Positions 1-12,995 of a stretch of DNA of 64,000 nt are shown here, in pieces. Position numbers and translations under genes: made by a program. The notes beneath the pieces were generated by a model. It worked only from the letters and a program-made list of their open reading frames with translations. It had not been told where the DNA came from and did not search any database. Origin of the DNA: Pseudoneurospora amorphoporcata. Lineage: Eukaryota; Ascomycota; Sordariomycetes; Sordariales; Sordariaceae. The stretch lies in assembly GCA_033297205.1 (NCBI GenBank), contig MU859136.1:1-64000 (forward strand). Reading direction: 5' to 3'. Position 1 is the first letter of the stretch, and the number at the start of each line of letters is the position of its first letter.

Positions 1-45
1 GTTGAAGGGATCAACAAGGCCTTCGAGACCAAAGTAGTTTATTAG
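1..45 (+). CDS. Possible 3' end of a gene truncated by the window edge
   Basis: Frame 1 reads 14 codons from the first base to a TAG at 43-45, with codons that look coding (ATC AAC AAG GCC TTC GAG ACC). The encoded tail contains EGINKAFETK. After the stop the sequence turns AT-rich, like a 3' UTR. The fragment is too short to assign a family. The ending vaguely recalls the C-terminus of zinc-dependent dehydrogenases, but that is a guess. It could equally be chance. Confidence 0.3.
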   Translation, partial: VEGINKAFETKVVY

Positions 46-3000
46 CTGAATTTGAACTACTGTTCCAAGCCCTGATCACAGCCCTTGTCACAGGTGCATT
101 TTCATTATCTTCATATAGAATATTTCACTGTACCATGATGCTCATCAACGCGGCGGTTCACATCACGTCTCTCGGTCCCCATTGCGGTCTGGTACAGACA
201 AGCCATGGCATTCAACGCTGTTAGAATCTCTATGTTCAAATACAAGACGTGTAAATCAATCTTTTAGTGGCCTTTGAACAGCAACAAACAGGCTGTCTGG
301 GGCACACCCGACCTGACGACAGTCATGAATCATATCAGCTGCAAGCCCCCACTCATACAACGCTCCGCCGCCAAAAGGACCACGTATCGGCACCTCGAAC
401 ACGGCAAAGAAGGAAGAACACAAGCTCAGTAACATTTTGAGGACAAAAATCAAGGAATGAATAGCAAATTTAAGCGTCTTGAATAGGCTGTCGGCTCAGA
501 ACATAGAGCAAGCTCGTACACACAAGTTCGGCCGGTGCAGTGTGTGTCCTGCCATGCCGACGGGACCTGAGTGATGATGGCGAGTACCTTACCGAGGGGC
601 AAGTACACCCCCAAAGGACACTCAACCACGGATTTCCCACCCATCAAGAGCAAGCCGAATTTCCACTTGCCTTCTCCAAGGACATATTACTTCAAGCCAG
701 CCAAACATGATTTTAACAGTTTGGACAAGTAGATTGATGAAGATGGACCCAACATATTCTACAAGGTACTTTCCTAGAGGTTCCTCTGTTGGGGCTCTCT
801 GTTGGGGCTCTCTGTTTACAGCGGGCATGGTGGACACGATGGGGTGGGTGGGGTACAGCCGAGGGGCACAACGGAACCTGGAAGGGAACCTTCACCATCA
901 CACCGCGGCACCTATGGAACTTCATTCTTCGCTCACCGACCTACAATCCAATGCCTAGGTTTCGCGGCACCATAACAGTAAGATCAAGCATAAGGTCTCC
1001 TTATAATGCATTGCTCTTCAGACAAGGACAGGGAGAGTTGATGCGCTCACTTCGCCCGCCCACCCGCGGTGGCTGTCCTGCGCGCTTGGGCCATCCGGCC
1101 TCCACCCCCGCCTTTCAGTCCCGGGCCGTCCATGCGACGGAGAACAAATGTTAGGGTGCTACCTGCTAAATGACGCTAATTACGCCGCTAAGAGCATGTT
1201 TGCCTTAACAGACAGAAAACTGCTGTTCGCTCAGAGAAGACAGACAAGTGAAGAGACCTTTGCCTTTTTCTTTTCGACAACATAAGTCTACACGCAACGA
1301 GAATAATATTTCCATGCTTTGACCAGTGACTACCATAGGGATTTTTACACCATTAGTCTATCCGTCAACTCTCGTCCCTCGGGTCTCCGCCGTACGTAGT
1401 ACGGTCCGGCAGGGCACACCACAAGTCGAATCTCTCCCCGCCTACCTTAGCGGCTTAGCCTTCGGAAGTGCTACCGCATGCAACGAAGTGTTAGTCTACC
1501 TTTCCACACGGACAATTGTGCTTGTCTCGCCCGCTTTTACCATCATTCGTTATCCGTCATCACTCCGTTCGCACTTTGGCCGTCCGAACGGTTACCGAGA
1601 GCCTTACTTGGGCCGGTCGATTATGCAGTATGCTGCTCAAGTGGCTGGCAATAAATACTTTGGACCCAGTCCGACAGGCAACGCCTTCTCGCCTTCCTTC
1701 CGCCGCCAGGCCTAAGTCCGTGCGATACCAACCAAGTCGACCCGCTTCGAATTCCGGGCAGCATCACTTATTTCGTTCTACGCTCCCATCTCCCTTCGAA
1801 GTGATGAAGCAGCTCGTCTCTTCCCTCGTATACAAACAAAAAGACTGTTTACACTAACAGATAGGTATTTGGCACTTCGGAGGGCAGGACAGTTGTAATA
1901 GTTTATCGATTAGATGTGAATAAGGGCAACAAGCAACAGAACATCACAAAAAGAAAAGTGAAACTAGAATAGGGGTCCTGTCTTACACGTATGTACTTGG
2001 CGCGGGGGCGGAGTGATGGAAGACCGCAACGGAGACGGGAGCAGCGCCGGGAGGAGGAATGGTGCGCCGTGGGGTGGACCAGACATCGTGGAGTTGAGCT
2101 ATCACGGTTTGCCCTGTAGAATTAGACCCCGAAACGAAACGAAACTAGCGATCCTTTGAATGTGATCCGTAAAGACTAAATACAAGCAGACCACTCATTG
2201 GCCAATTGCTTTAAATTCTGTCTGTCATCCTTGGCGTGATCTTGTGTTGTGTTGTGATCAAAATCCCTAAACGTTGAGTTTCATACCTAACAAACCAGTA
2301 GCAAAATCCCGCTCGCTAGTACCTAGTCTAGACCTTCTTGCATGTTTCACTTTCCCACTGTCGAAGCCCAGTTGCATTTGCTCCTCCGGGAATAAAGTAG
2401 TATAGAAGGATGAAGACCACGATTCATCCGAAGCTAGGCCGCCGATTAACTTTCTAAGCAACTGCCAATGGCAAAAGTGTGTGCCTGCCTACACTAAAAC
2501 TTGGCGATAGCTTCATCAACCGACTCACATGACTGGAGAGTCGCGCAGGTCATCACCTACCGTATCATCCGTATGTATCACCGCACTAGTTTGAGCTCCA
2601 GGTGCTCCACTATGAACACGAGGAACACGAGGTAGGATTCTGTGCGGGCGTCGCGTGGTGATGAATGGATTTGATACTTAATAGCTAGACAGCCAACGGA
2701 CACCCATGGACGAGGGGAATAAAAGATTCTTTATCTCCGTCGAGCAGATCCATCAGGAATGTGTCACCGTTAGTGTCCGTTCGGGCGCTTCCAGTGGCCG
2801 AAAAGGTCCATTGAGCCACTCAGTAAGGTGCTCACCTTCCTGCTTCAGCATCTTTCATCGAGTGATCGACTTGTCCTCCACTGATTGTCAGAACTGTAAC
2901 TGTGATAGCAAAAATTTCCCCATCACCTTTGTTGCTCTCTTCCTTCACTTTATCCTTGGTACCCCGTTACTTGCATGCCAAGCCCCATGGATTCTCCAGG

Positions 3001-6000
3001 TTCTTTTCATTGCTCTCTCCACAAGGGAACCACAAGCCCATCTGGCAAATGTGTAAGTTCTTTGCTCTCAATGGCCAATCCAGTTCCCTGACTCTGACCA
3101 AATGCCTGGTCGACCGAGGGACCATCTCCGCCCACAGCCGGCGTGGGCGGCAACTGTAGTGTAGTGAGTGGGTTTTGGTCCCTGGGGGTCGGCGGTCGCT
3201 GAGCAATTAGAATCCGCGATTTACTAAGGGTAGGGATCGTCGCATCCACTGGGAGCAGCAAAAGTGGACGATAAGATTGCATTGAATCTCGGGCAGCCTT
3301 ATTAGCTCTCAATACCATGGTTGGCTCCGGTCTGGAATTGAATCGGTAGTTGTAACGCCGTCATGATTGACTGACACACGAGGTTGTAAGTGGAAGTGTC
3401 CTGTCTTGGGACACGTGATATCTTCAGTTTCCAGAAGGTGAAGACAGAGAGCCGTGGTTTTGTGCAACTTTGTCGACATGTTGGAATGTAGCACTTGCAA
3501 CACAACACGGTACACCAAACATGAGCTTTACAAAACTCGGCAATGCAGCAATGCAAACATATAACTATGCAACCACCATCTGTGCCATTTCCACGCTTCA
3601 ACACCACCGTGAGCTGCCGAGTTGTGTAAGGTACGATGAACACCCACCGATATATGCAATGCAAAAACGGGAAGGATCCTCAGCTCAGTGGGGAGGATGG
3701 GGTAGCTGAAAGCCCTGGACACTCGCCTGGCTCGTTCAGCTAGCTGATGCTTGGGGAAGATGCAACGCACTTTCGGCATGTTTCAAAAGGGATCTGTCCA
3801 AGATTTCTTGCCTTGTTGACAAATGTCTTTCCTGTAAATACCGAGCGAGAGCTGAATGTAAGGAAACATAAACCGTCTGGGCATTTCCTGCGCCAAGTCA
3901 GTTTATGGTAACCGCTGATATTATTAGAATAGTCCTTGATCGTTACTAAAACGGTCTTTTGTCAGTTTCCGGATACCGAAGCAATGCGACGTCGGCAGGA
4001 GAAGTGCAACTCCACGGACGCTCCACCGACACTCCACGAGATTGCTATCGCTATATCAGAGTTTTGATAAGCCTCGGTATCACCGCTCCCGTGTGGACTC
4101 ACCAAAAGGGCGAATATTCAGCACTGCGAAAGCTCTGCTGCACAATTCAAAGACCGTCAAGATGTGCAGGGACTCCTGCAACTGCTAGATGTAAAGGCAC
4201 TTCAATTCCATTTTGAGGCGCATGAAAGGACCGATATCGCTGCTGAAGAAGGAAGGAGACGACGTGCTCAGCGCAGTTACCCGTCTCCGTATTGTGATCG
4301 CATTGTGATAGCGGATCTTAAAGATGGTAAGTTGCTCTCGGCGGTTGGAATATTCCACAGAGAGGGCCATATCCGAGTTTCTTTGCCATGTGAAAGCCGT
4401 GCATCATCCTACCCGAGACCGTGGCTCCGTGGCGTTGGTTGGTGCTGTGATCCGACGACGGCGACCCGAGATGCGACCAGCTGTTGGGGGCAATGCTGAA
4501 GGAATTTGTTAGCGGGCGGCAAAGGCGCCTAAATAATGAAATGTTGGCTCGATTCTCGGTAATAATTTGGGCGTGGTTGCGCCAGCAGCCAACAGTTCCA
4601 ATATTTTGGCCCAAGAAGCAAAGAAGAAGGTTTTGGCTCTGCGATAATTGCATAGCAGTCGAGCTCTGAGCCACGACCTGCTCATTTGCTCATATTTCTT
4701 GTGCTGTCTTCGTCGCGTCATGAGACAGCTTCTGCAGCGGGCTCTTTGAATGGCGAAAAGCGGTGAGAAAAAAAGGAATGAGATTATATTCCTTGGGGTC
4801 TCGACCCATGGCCGTGTGCGCCCTGCCGTGCTCGTCTTGCATGCGATCGACCGAAGGATCTGGATATTGGTGATGGATTCATGTCTCTCGACTCCTGGAC
4901 CTGGTCCGGAATGCGTACCCCAGCGGAACCGTTCTAAGAGGTATCCGGTTCCCCAACAGCTTCGAATAGAACAAGTAAAGTAATAGAGGCTGAATGTCGG
5001 AGGAGTTAGGTTTAGTGGGAGAGTGGGCAGGACCTGAGGCAGTAGTGCTAAGTCCGAATCGTCACCAGCGTCCGGCGCGGAGGATATCCGGTCATTCTGT
5101 TGGTTAGTTGACGAAGACTGCCCATGACGATTAGAAGACGGAACTCTCCATGGTCGAAGCAAAAGAAAAGAAAGGAGGGGATGAGGGGGTCCCATTCCAG
5201 TGCATCCGGCGCATTTGGGAAAGGTTCTGACGACTGGCCAGTTTGCTGGTGGTCCTGGTTGTAATAAAGTGATCTTCGACGTGCAAGTGGAACAGTGTGA
5301 CAACCATGGCATGGTGATGGATGTGATGACGAGTCTTGGTTCGGGCACTGGGCCAATTGCAAGGGGAAAGGAGGTGATGGAGCTTTTGGTAGGCGAAGGG
5401 TAGGCTAGGTAGGGTCCCCAACATGGCGCCTCCGTCACGTGCTTTGCAGAGAATCACGAATTGACCCTGATTCACCTCGGATATTGTTTGAAGATCGGGT
5501 ATTCCACCATCAAGACATCGTGGAGCCAGTCATTGATGGTTCATGGTTGGAGTGTTGAAGAGAGGAAGAGAAGAACGAATTGAAAAAAGGAAACAGGGGA
5601 AGTCGACAAGTGGAAGTTGTCTTGGCGTGGATGGCCCGTGCTTCCCGCTTGTCCACTTGTGCAGGAACGAAACGAACATCACTTGCTGTTCCTGTTCCTG
5701 CAGTGATCGCTCGCACTTGTGCACCTTTCTTGACACATAAAAACTTTGATGCCAGGTGGTCACTGCGCCGTGTCCGATTCGCTCTCTGACAGCCGCTATC
5801 GGGTATCCCCTTAGACCACCGTCCGAGTCGTGAGGGCTGATCACGAGGAGGACGCCATTCCGATACCCGTCTGTCGTCGTTTGGGGATTTATGAACTGGA
5901 AACTTGAAGATTGTTCCATCTCCAGCAGAAAGACGCTTTTTGGACGTCCATGGATTATGGGGTGCTACCAAAACTCTCCCCGTAGCCCTGGACGACCCAG

Positions 6001-8276
6001 CCAGCAGTAAAGTGCAGAATAACGTCATTCTCACTTGCTTCCATTGCTGCGGTGCCATGAAATCACACTATGGAATGCTTGGGTTTCCCATCATCGATAT
6101 CCAGAGGTAGCCTGTGTTTGTTTATCATCCAGGGGCTGCTATCACTCACCACAAACACACAACAGAGTATCTTCAACTCTTTAGTACCCCGAGTTATCTC
6201 CAAGCGGAGTCACTCGCACGGGCACCCGTCCCCCGCGTTCCCCCAAACCATACAAGTATATCCGCCTCAAACCCGGACCGATAGTATCCATACCGGCTCG
6301 GGGCGATGGTGATAGATCAGAGGTGATGTGTCGATGATCATGTCGGTAGCTTTCGTTTCGTCCAAGATTGTTTGCGGTTTCCCGACTGCCACGTCTCGCG
6401 TCCTAGAGGTTGTTTCGCGGTCCGCTCTCTCGCCAGTCTGAGTGCCGGGGTTGCACACGCCACAAGTTCTTGATCTCGAGAGCCCGAAACAGCATTTGAT
6501 ATTCCTCAAGCCGGGGCGAAGGACATCCAAACGATCCGTGTCCTTTGAACTTCGTTGCTCAAAATGATGTTATTAGCGTGGGGACCTTGATGGACCATAA
6601 ACCGTACCTGTGCCTTCCCCAAGTCTCCCCAACTGGGAAATCTTAACACAGGGGGAAATGAATAGCAGTTGTGCCTGTCGGTTTTTGGGTGTCCAATGCA
6701 CTGCAGGGTCGTTGATCCCTGTCGCTGCGACTCCACTCGCACCTCTCCGCAGCGGTGGAGAAAGTGGGCGCGGGTGGGTCTAGTGGAGACGGGCCAGGCA
6801 CGTTGCAGGGACTTGCAGGGATTTGGCAAGGGCTCTTGCCTCTGGGGCTCGTCGTCGTCGTCGCTCGTCTCTTTTTCTGCGCTTCATCCATCACGGCGAC
6901 ATGGGGAAAGAATAGTACATGACTCGGACCCAAATCACACTGTTTGAAAGGCTCACTCTCAATTCGTATCCATAGAAGCAGATGGTACACTGCATTGCAA
7001 CATGGTCGCGCGCACCGTGATCCGACCATCCTACACCACTGATGGCTTTTTGGCCCGGCGACGTGGGATTGGATGGAATCACTTTGCGAATTCCTTCAAC
7101 TGCCTTCCCTCCTTCCTCACCTCCGCCATCGTCCTTCTTCGGTCCTGTCTCTTGTCCTCTCTCTTTTTCGTTCCTTCCGGTTTGTGGACCTTGGGCACAC
7201 GGTATCTTAGCATCATACGACACTCGTTCATTCCCCAGGTCGCTAGTACGAGAGGTCTTCAGGAATCAACCTTGAGAAAACTGGAAGCTTTGCCCTGGTT
7301 TGGCCCACTAAACAGATTGACTTCTCCATCCTGTCTGGTAACAGTTGCTCGACGCACCTACTCGTCAGGTCTTCAAAACCGACCCTCTGACTAGCGGCTG
7401 GCCCTGACGAGTACACGATTCAAGAGTCACTGGCTGTCATCAATCTTCGAGTTGACCACTGCCACAGTTCCAACCCATAACAGGTTCGTTCGTTCGTATC
7501 TCGATTCTCACCAGTGCTTCACTTTCCACGGCAAACTTGCTTCCTCAAATATCGCACTTTCCGAAGTTTTGGCCTGGTCTGGATTGTCTGGGGCAGGGCA
7601 GGGCAGAGTTCACTTTCCGGGCACTTCAGTTTCCTCTTCAGATCTCGTCACTGTGTTCAGTTCTGGCCCAATGTCACTCCTCCCCCGGGCCCCTGGTATG
7701 CAGTTATATGCACTTAAACAGTATCAGGCCTCGATTGCTGGTGTCATAACACATTCCTCCCTTCGTCTTTTTGCCTCCTTCTCCTCCTGCCACATCAACC
7801 ACTCCTCAGCCTCCCTACATTCCAATACATTCCTGTTCCCTATTCAGCTTGTCTGGTCAAAACAAGTCCTGTTTTCTCTGCTAGGTTTGTTTGACAGCCT
7901 AGCTAATAACCCTCCCGTCTCAGAACAACCCTCGACGGCGACAAACTCGACGACAAACTACATCTCAACCCGCACTCGTTTCAATAGCCAGCCGTGCACA
8001 CTCACCACCTGGCATTAGAAAACACACGGTTCGACAGGGAAATAAATTAGTTCCATTGTTCCGACATCTCACGTCACCCTCACCGACTATACGAAGCTCT
8101 ACTCACCTGCTACTCTGCTACTCGAAATACTCGAAACATCGCCAAATATCGACGACACAACTGCGCCTTCAACTTACTCAAGTGGATTGGCTGGAACCTT
8201 CCGCTTTCTGGACTTTGCTCGGGGTCCTTAACCGTCCGGCACATGTTTAGCTCAAGGCTTCTCGCATACGAGAGCC
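46..8276. other. 8.2-kb stretch without a supportable gene
   Basis: All six frames contain only short open frames, most starting at non-ATG codons, with no recognisable domain and no pair of frames linked by good splice sites. The longest, on the minus strand at 4509-5438 and 5510-6058, have mixed codon use and no family resemblance. The last kilobase (about 7100-8276) is pyrimidine-rich on the plus strand and fits the promoter and leader of the RasGEF gene. The rest could be a large regulatory region, a noncoding RNA locus or decayed sequence. Base composition is not strongly AT-rich, so heavy RIP damage is not obvious. Confidence 0.55.
785..816. repeat. Short tandem repeat, 13-bp unit
   Basis: The unit TCTGTTGGGGCTC occurs twice perfectly and is followed by a 6-base partial third copy. 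It lies in the gene-poor left end and no function is visible. Confidence 0.85.
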
Positions 8277-11200
8277 ATGGCATCGCAGAGTAGCCGACCC
8301 ATGCGATCAAGCCTGCACGTAGCCCCTTTGGCCATACAAAAGACCGATTCGACAAACGAACCATATAACAACAATGGGTCCGACGCAGGCTCGACCCTCG
8401 CATCTTCCCGCTCTGCCCAATCCGAAATGACGTCCCTAACCGAGAACTTTATCGACAATGAGGTCAACAATGCTCCTCCCATCTTCCACAACTTCCTTCA
8501 GGCCCGTTACCCTTTTCAACCCGAGTATGCCATGGCAGACTCGGCCGTCACCATGCCACTAACGGAAAAGGATATCGTCTTGGTGCATTCAGTGCACACT
8601 AATGGCTGGGCTGATGGCACTCTGTTGAAAGACGGCACTAGGGGGTGGCTTCCGACTAACTACTGTGTGCCCTATAACCCAGAAGAGATGAGGATACTTC
8701 TCGGGGCCCTGGTCAATTTCTGGGATCTCATGCGATGCGCATGCATAGATGACCGGGAAATGTTCGGTGACAAAAAGTTCATGAAAGGCCTTGCTGGCGG
8801 TGTGATATACTTGCTGGTACGTTGCTAATGCCCATCAACTCATTATGCTCTTCCCAGCTAATCATTTGGCAGGATAACACTGGGTGTTTGCAGAAAGACT
8901 CTTCAATTCTCCAAAGACACACTGAGCTCAAGCGTAGCCGAAAGTCGATCCATGACGAACTTAAAGCGTTGGCCCAAACGGCCAGTAAACTGGACAAGAA
9001 GCTCAAGTCTTCGCACAGGCTGATTCGCGCAACAGAACAGCAGGTTAATGAGATGGTGGATGACATGATTCTGAGAGCTTTTCGAGTTGTCCTCAAGGCG
9101 GCCGAATTCTTCGACATGATTCAAAACGACAAGTCCCTCCGATTGACATCAGCAATGATCATGGAGACCGTGATGGAAGAGGAAGACTTAACGCCAACCA
9201 ACGATCCTGTGGCACTGGCCAGATCCAGCGACGCCATTGATGCACGCTCCCGTGCCGACAGCAACGGAAGCGCCGCCGGGCCAACGCCATCAGAAACAAG
9301 CAAGGCCCCCACAAACGGCCGTTTGTCACCCGCCTACCAACCGAGTACAAATGCGAACCGGTTGTCTCATGGGAACTCTCTCGAAATCGCCAACCGTCTC
9401 TCGTCTGCAACCATCTGCCACCGCGTCAGTCTGGCTGGCCCTTCGGCCCTCTCACAGGCTCAAAACCTCGTCTCCGAACGTCTTACCAAAAGCCGAGATA
9501 TCCTCATATCTGACCTTGCTTGCATGTTGGGCCGTCTCCAATTGGAATTCCTCTCCCGTCCTGATCTCGCTCTCGGTGTCAAGCAAGCCATTACATCTGG
9601 TGGGGATCTTCTGTTGGTGATGGACGTTGTCTCAGCGCGAAACTCTCTCAGCATCGAGACGCTGGCCCCGCTTCGTGCCGTCATGTACGATCACATTCAA
9701 GACCTTTATCAAACAGCGCGCGACGTTCTCGTCGATAACACGGAAGACGCCATTGTACCACAGGCAGGCCGCCGCTTGCACGTTGCCGCGGTGGGCTGTG
9801 TCAAACTCTCCGGAACATGTCACGACAAGACAAAGTGGGTTATTGGACAGATCGGCGATTTCGAGTTCGAGTTTGAGAACGGCGGTCTTGATTTGGGCTT
9901 TGATCTTTCCGCGTTTGACGCTGTGCTGGACGCGAAGGATACTCATGCCACCGACTCGGTCAGCATTGCCGATTCTAACATGTCGGAGGCGTTGACTATG
10001 TCGACAACCGTCACCGCCGCCTCTACGCCCGCACCAAGGCCAACAAATTTGGAGCTCAACAAGCCACTCCCTGATGTCCCGCTTGTTTCGACTCCAGTCG
10101 TGGAAACCTCACAGGAAGCCATCGAAGACTCGGCATCTGTTGCGAACATCTCATCAGTGTCTTCTCTCCGTGCGTCGTTACCTCCTCTTCCTAAACTCTC
10201 CACCGAGATCCCGCCCGCGCAGGACTACAGCCCTACCGAGGGATCCGCTACTCAAGATGGCGAGTTCCGTTCTTTCAGGGCCGAGAGCATGACTGCCTCA
10301 AGTTCCGCATCCGCTACTACTTATATCAGTCGGACGTCGGAGTCAAGCATGGCGTCACAGACATCCACTCGGGCCACGACCCCGGATCTCACCCATGCTC
10401 CCAGGAACCACCATCCTTCGGTATCTGAACTGAGCCTGCCCGACAGCGCAACACTCAGTGATGAGAGCGACGACGCCGAGTCTAAGCTACTCGAGAAGAC
10501 CTACGCCCATGAGCTGATTTTCAACAAGGAAGGTCAAGTGACTGGAGGTTCCCTTCCGGCGTTGATTGAGCGTCTCACTACTCATGAGTCGACTCCTGAC
10601 GCCATGTTTGTGTCTACATTCTACCTCACCTTCCGCTTATTCTGCACGCCGATCAAGCTCGCTGAGGCCCTGATTGACCGCTTCAACTACGTCGGAGAGG
10701 CTCCTCATGTCGCTGCCCCCGTTAGGCTTAGGACGTACAATGTTTTCAAGGGTTGGATGGAGTCGAATTGGCGGGAGGATACTGACATGGAAGCACTGCC
10801 CGTGATCAAGAACTTTGCCGAGTCGAGACTCTCAGAGGTTTTTCCTTCTGCTGGCAAGCGACTGCTTGACCTCGCCGAGAAAGTGGCTAACAGCGGCGGC
10901 ACTCTTGTGCCCCGTCTGGTCTGCGCCATCGTCAAGACCAGCTCCTCTGGCTCTCAGTTCATTCCTGCCGAGACTCCTCTCCCCTCGCCCAATCTCTCGA
11001 GAGGTCAAGTGCAGGCACTCGCCAACTGGAAGGCCGGTGGCGTCTCGCCTTCCATCATGGATTTTGATGCGCTTGAGATCGCTCGCCAGATCACCATCAA
11101 GCAGATTGGTCTCTTCTGCTCCATCACTCCCGAGGAGCTTCTCGGCTCTAAGTGGACCAAGAACAAGGGTGTCGGCGCACCCAATGTCAAGGCCATGTCG

Positions 11201-11917
11201 ACTTTCACCACTGGCCTGTCCAACCTTGTCGTGGACAGTATCCTCCGATTCGATGAGCTCAAGAAGCGAGCCACCGTCATCAAGTACTGGATCAAGATCG
11301 GCAGCCAGTTTCTCGCTCTTAACAACTACGACGGTCTGATGGCCGTCACCTGCGCCTTGACCGACTCCAGCATCAAACGCCTGCGGATGACATGGGATAC
11401 CATCAGCTCCAGGCGCAAGGAGACGCTTAAGTCTCTACAAGCCATTGTCGAGATTAGCCAAAACTACAAGGCACTCCGCGCTCGGCTTGCCGACCAGGTC
11501 CCTCCCTGCCTTCCATACGTTGGCATGTTCCTGACCGATCTCACCTTTGTTGATGCGGGCAACCCCTCCAAGAAGACAACTGACATGGGTCTGACGGTTA
11601 TCAACTTTGACAAGCACACGAAGACGGCCAAGTGCATTGGCGAGCTGCAGCGGTTCCAAATTCCCTACCGCCTCACCGAAGTGCCGGACTTTCAGGAATG
11701 GATCCTTTCTCAGATCGAGAGGGCGAGAGAAATCGAAAAGACGGATAAGACGCCTGCTCAGTTGCTGCACTACCGTCAGAGTCTGCTGCTGGAGCCGAAG
11801 GAGGTTCAGCAGAACCTGCGGACTCAGATGGAGGCCGCGCCCTCGAGTTCAAACATGTTCTCGTGGATCAGGAATAACCATTCTACTCAGGGCTTGCCTA
11901 CCTCTGCGCAAGTCTAG
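8277..11917 (+). CDS. cdc25: Ras guanine-nucleotide exchange factor, Cdc25/Ste6 type, with N-terminal SH3
   Basis: Catalyses GDP/GTP exchange on Ras-type GTPases, upstream of adenylate cyclase or MAP-kinase signalling at the plasma membrane. Two exons, 8277-8816 and 8873-11917, are joined by a 56-nt intron with GTACGT donor, GCTAAT branch-like sequence and GGCAG acceptor, giving 1194 residues. An SH3 domain lies at about residues 72-133 (ARYPF at its start, GWLP near its end). A long Ser/Thr-rich linker follows. The RasGEF N-terminal module begins near residue 738, and the catalytic Cdc25 domain spans about 910-1136 (FDALEIARQIT, VPCLPYVG-like PPCLPYVGMFLTDL, INFDKHTK). Order and length match fungal Cdc25 proteins. 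The start ATG has a good context (gccATGG), and no better upstream ATG joins the frame. The upstream leader is long and CT-rich. Confidence 0.93.
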
Positions 11918-12995
11918 TGCACTTTATATGAACAATGTTCATCATCGGCGTCGGACGTCGGCGATGCGCAGCCACACCCGTGCTGTATACCGGTTTCGTG
12001 AGGTGGTCTCACTACATGCTTTTTTATTTTATTTTTTTTCTCTTGATACCCATCTGTTTGTTTTGTTTATTCCATTTATGGCGTTGGGACATACCAATTC
12101 GGACCTACGCGGGGTTCGCCATCCTGTCCTTACCGAGGACAACATGAGCTCATCTCATCGTGGCTCATGATCATAACTCCTACACTTAATCGCCGACTCA
12201 GTGTCGCGTCATCGCAGCCTTGCCTGAACACAGGGCCCTCGATGTTGCTTTTCGCTTTGTTCATCATATTTTACTTTGGTGCTTTCAGGATTCATTGGCG
12301 TATTTACTGGGTTGGATTGGATGGGTTCTTTGTTCTCTCATTTTTTTTGGTATGACAGGGAAAAAGTTGTCAAGGCATTACGGGTCCAGCACAGGACAAA
12401 AGGAGTTTTGGGTGGGTAGGTTTTCGTATTCATTATCTCGCGATTGATGAAGGAACACATCTCTTGCGGGTTATTGGGTGGCTATATCTTATTTATTTGC
12501 TGGGACACAAGGCTTTTTTGGCTCAGTGCAAGCAGCTAGCAGCTAGGCCCGGATGCATCAGATGTGTGTCGATGAGAGGGAGAAAAAGCATGGAGATACG
12601 GAAAAGGATGTCGGATGTAGCGTGTACGGAGTTGAGAAGTCATGATGTTATGAGATGAGGCCCATTGGGCGAAGAATTGGAGAGATAAGTAAAGATACTA
12701 TTCCCACCTATCTGTTTGTTTCATTGGTATGTGATCTTGTCAATTTGTGTCTCGGGTGAATCGAGCGTTCATCCCGTGCCCCTAGGGAGGCGGAAGTAGA
12801 CGTGAAAAATAGCGACGACGAGGTGCATTTGCTGCTCTTTCATACGTATCAAAAATCGGATTTGATCAAGTGGCTGGTTAAACGGGTGTTCAATGGCAAC
12901 ATACATTATATACAACGCCACCACTATGACAACTTCCCTGGATATCATAACATGTACACCAACAATCACCAACCCTACCTAAGCACCCCCTCAAC
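11918..12995. other. Convergent 3' regions of RasGEF and DEAD-box helicase
   Basis: Only short open frames without family resemblance are present. The sequence is T-rich just after the RasGEF stop (for example 12019-12060), as expected for a 3' UTR. No RNA gene or repeat stands out. Confidence 0.6.

Noticed and set aside
4509..5438. 309-codon minus-strand frame in the gene-poor region
   Set aside because: It starts at a GTG, has irregular codon use, Trp/Cys/Pro-rich composition and no family resemblance. Overlapping frames of similar quality exist on both strands.
5510..6058. 182-codon minus-strand frame with a signal-like start
   Set aside because: There is an ATG and a short hydrophobic stretch, but the rest has random composition, no domain and no splice-supported extension. 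Not strong enough to call.
7452..8018. 188-codon plus-strand frame just upstream of the RasGEF gene
   Set aside because: The frame begins at TTG. Its Ser/Phe/Leu-rich composition comes from pyrimidine-rich leader DNA.
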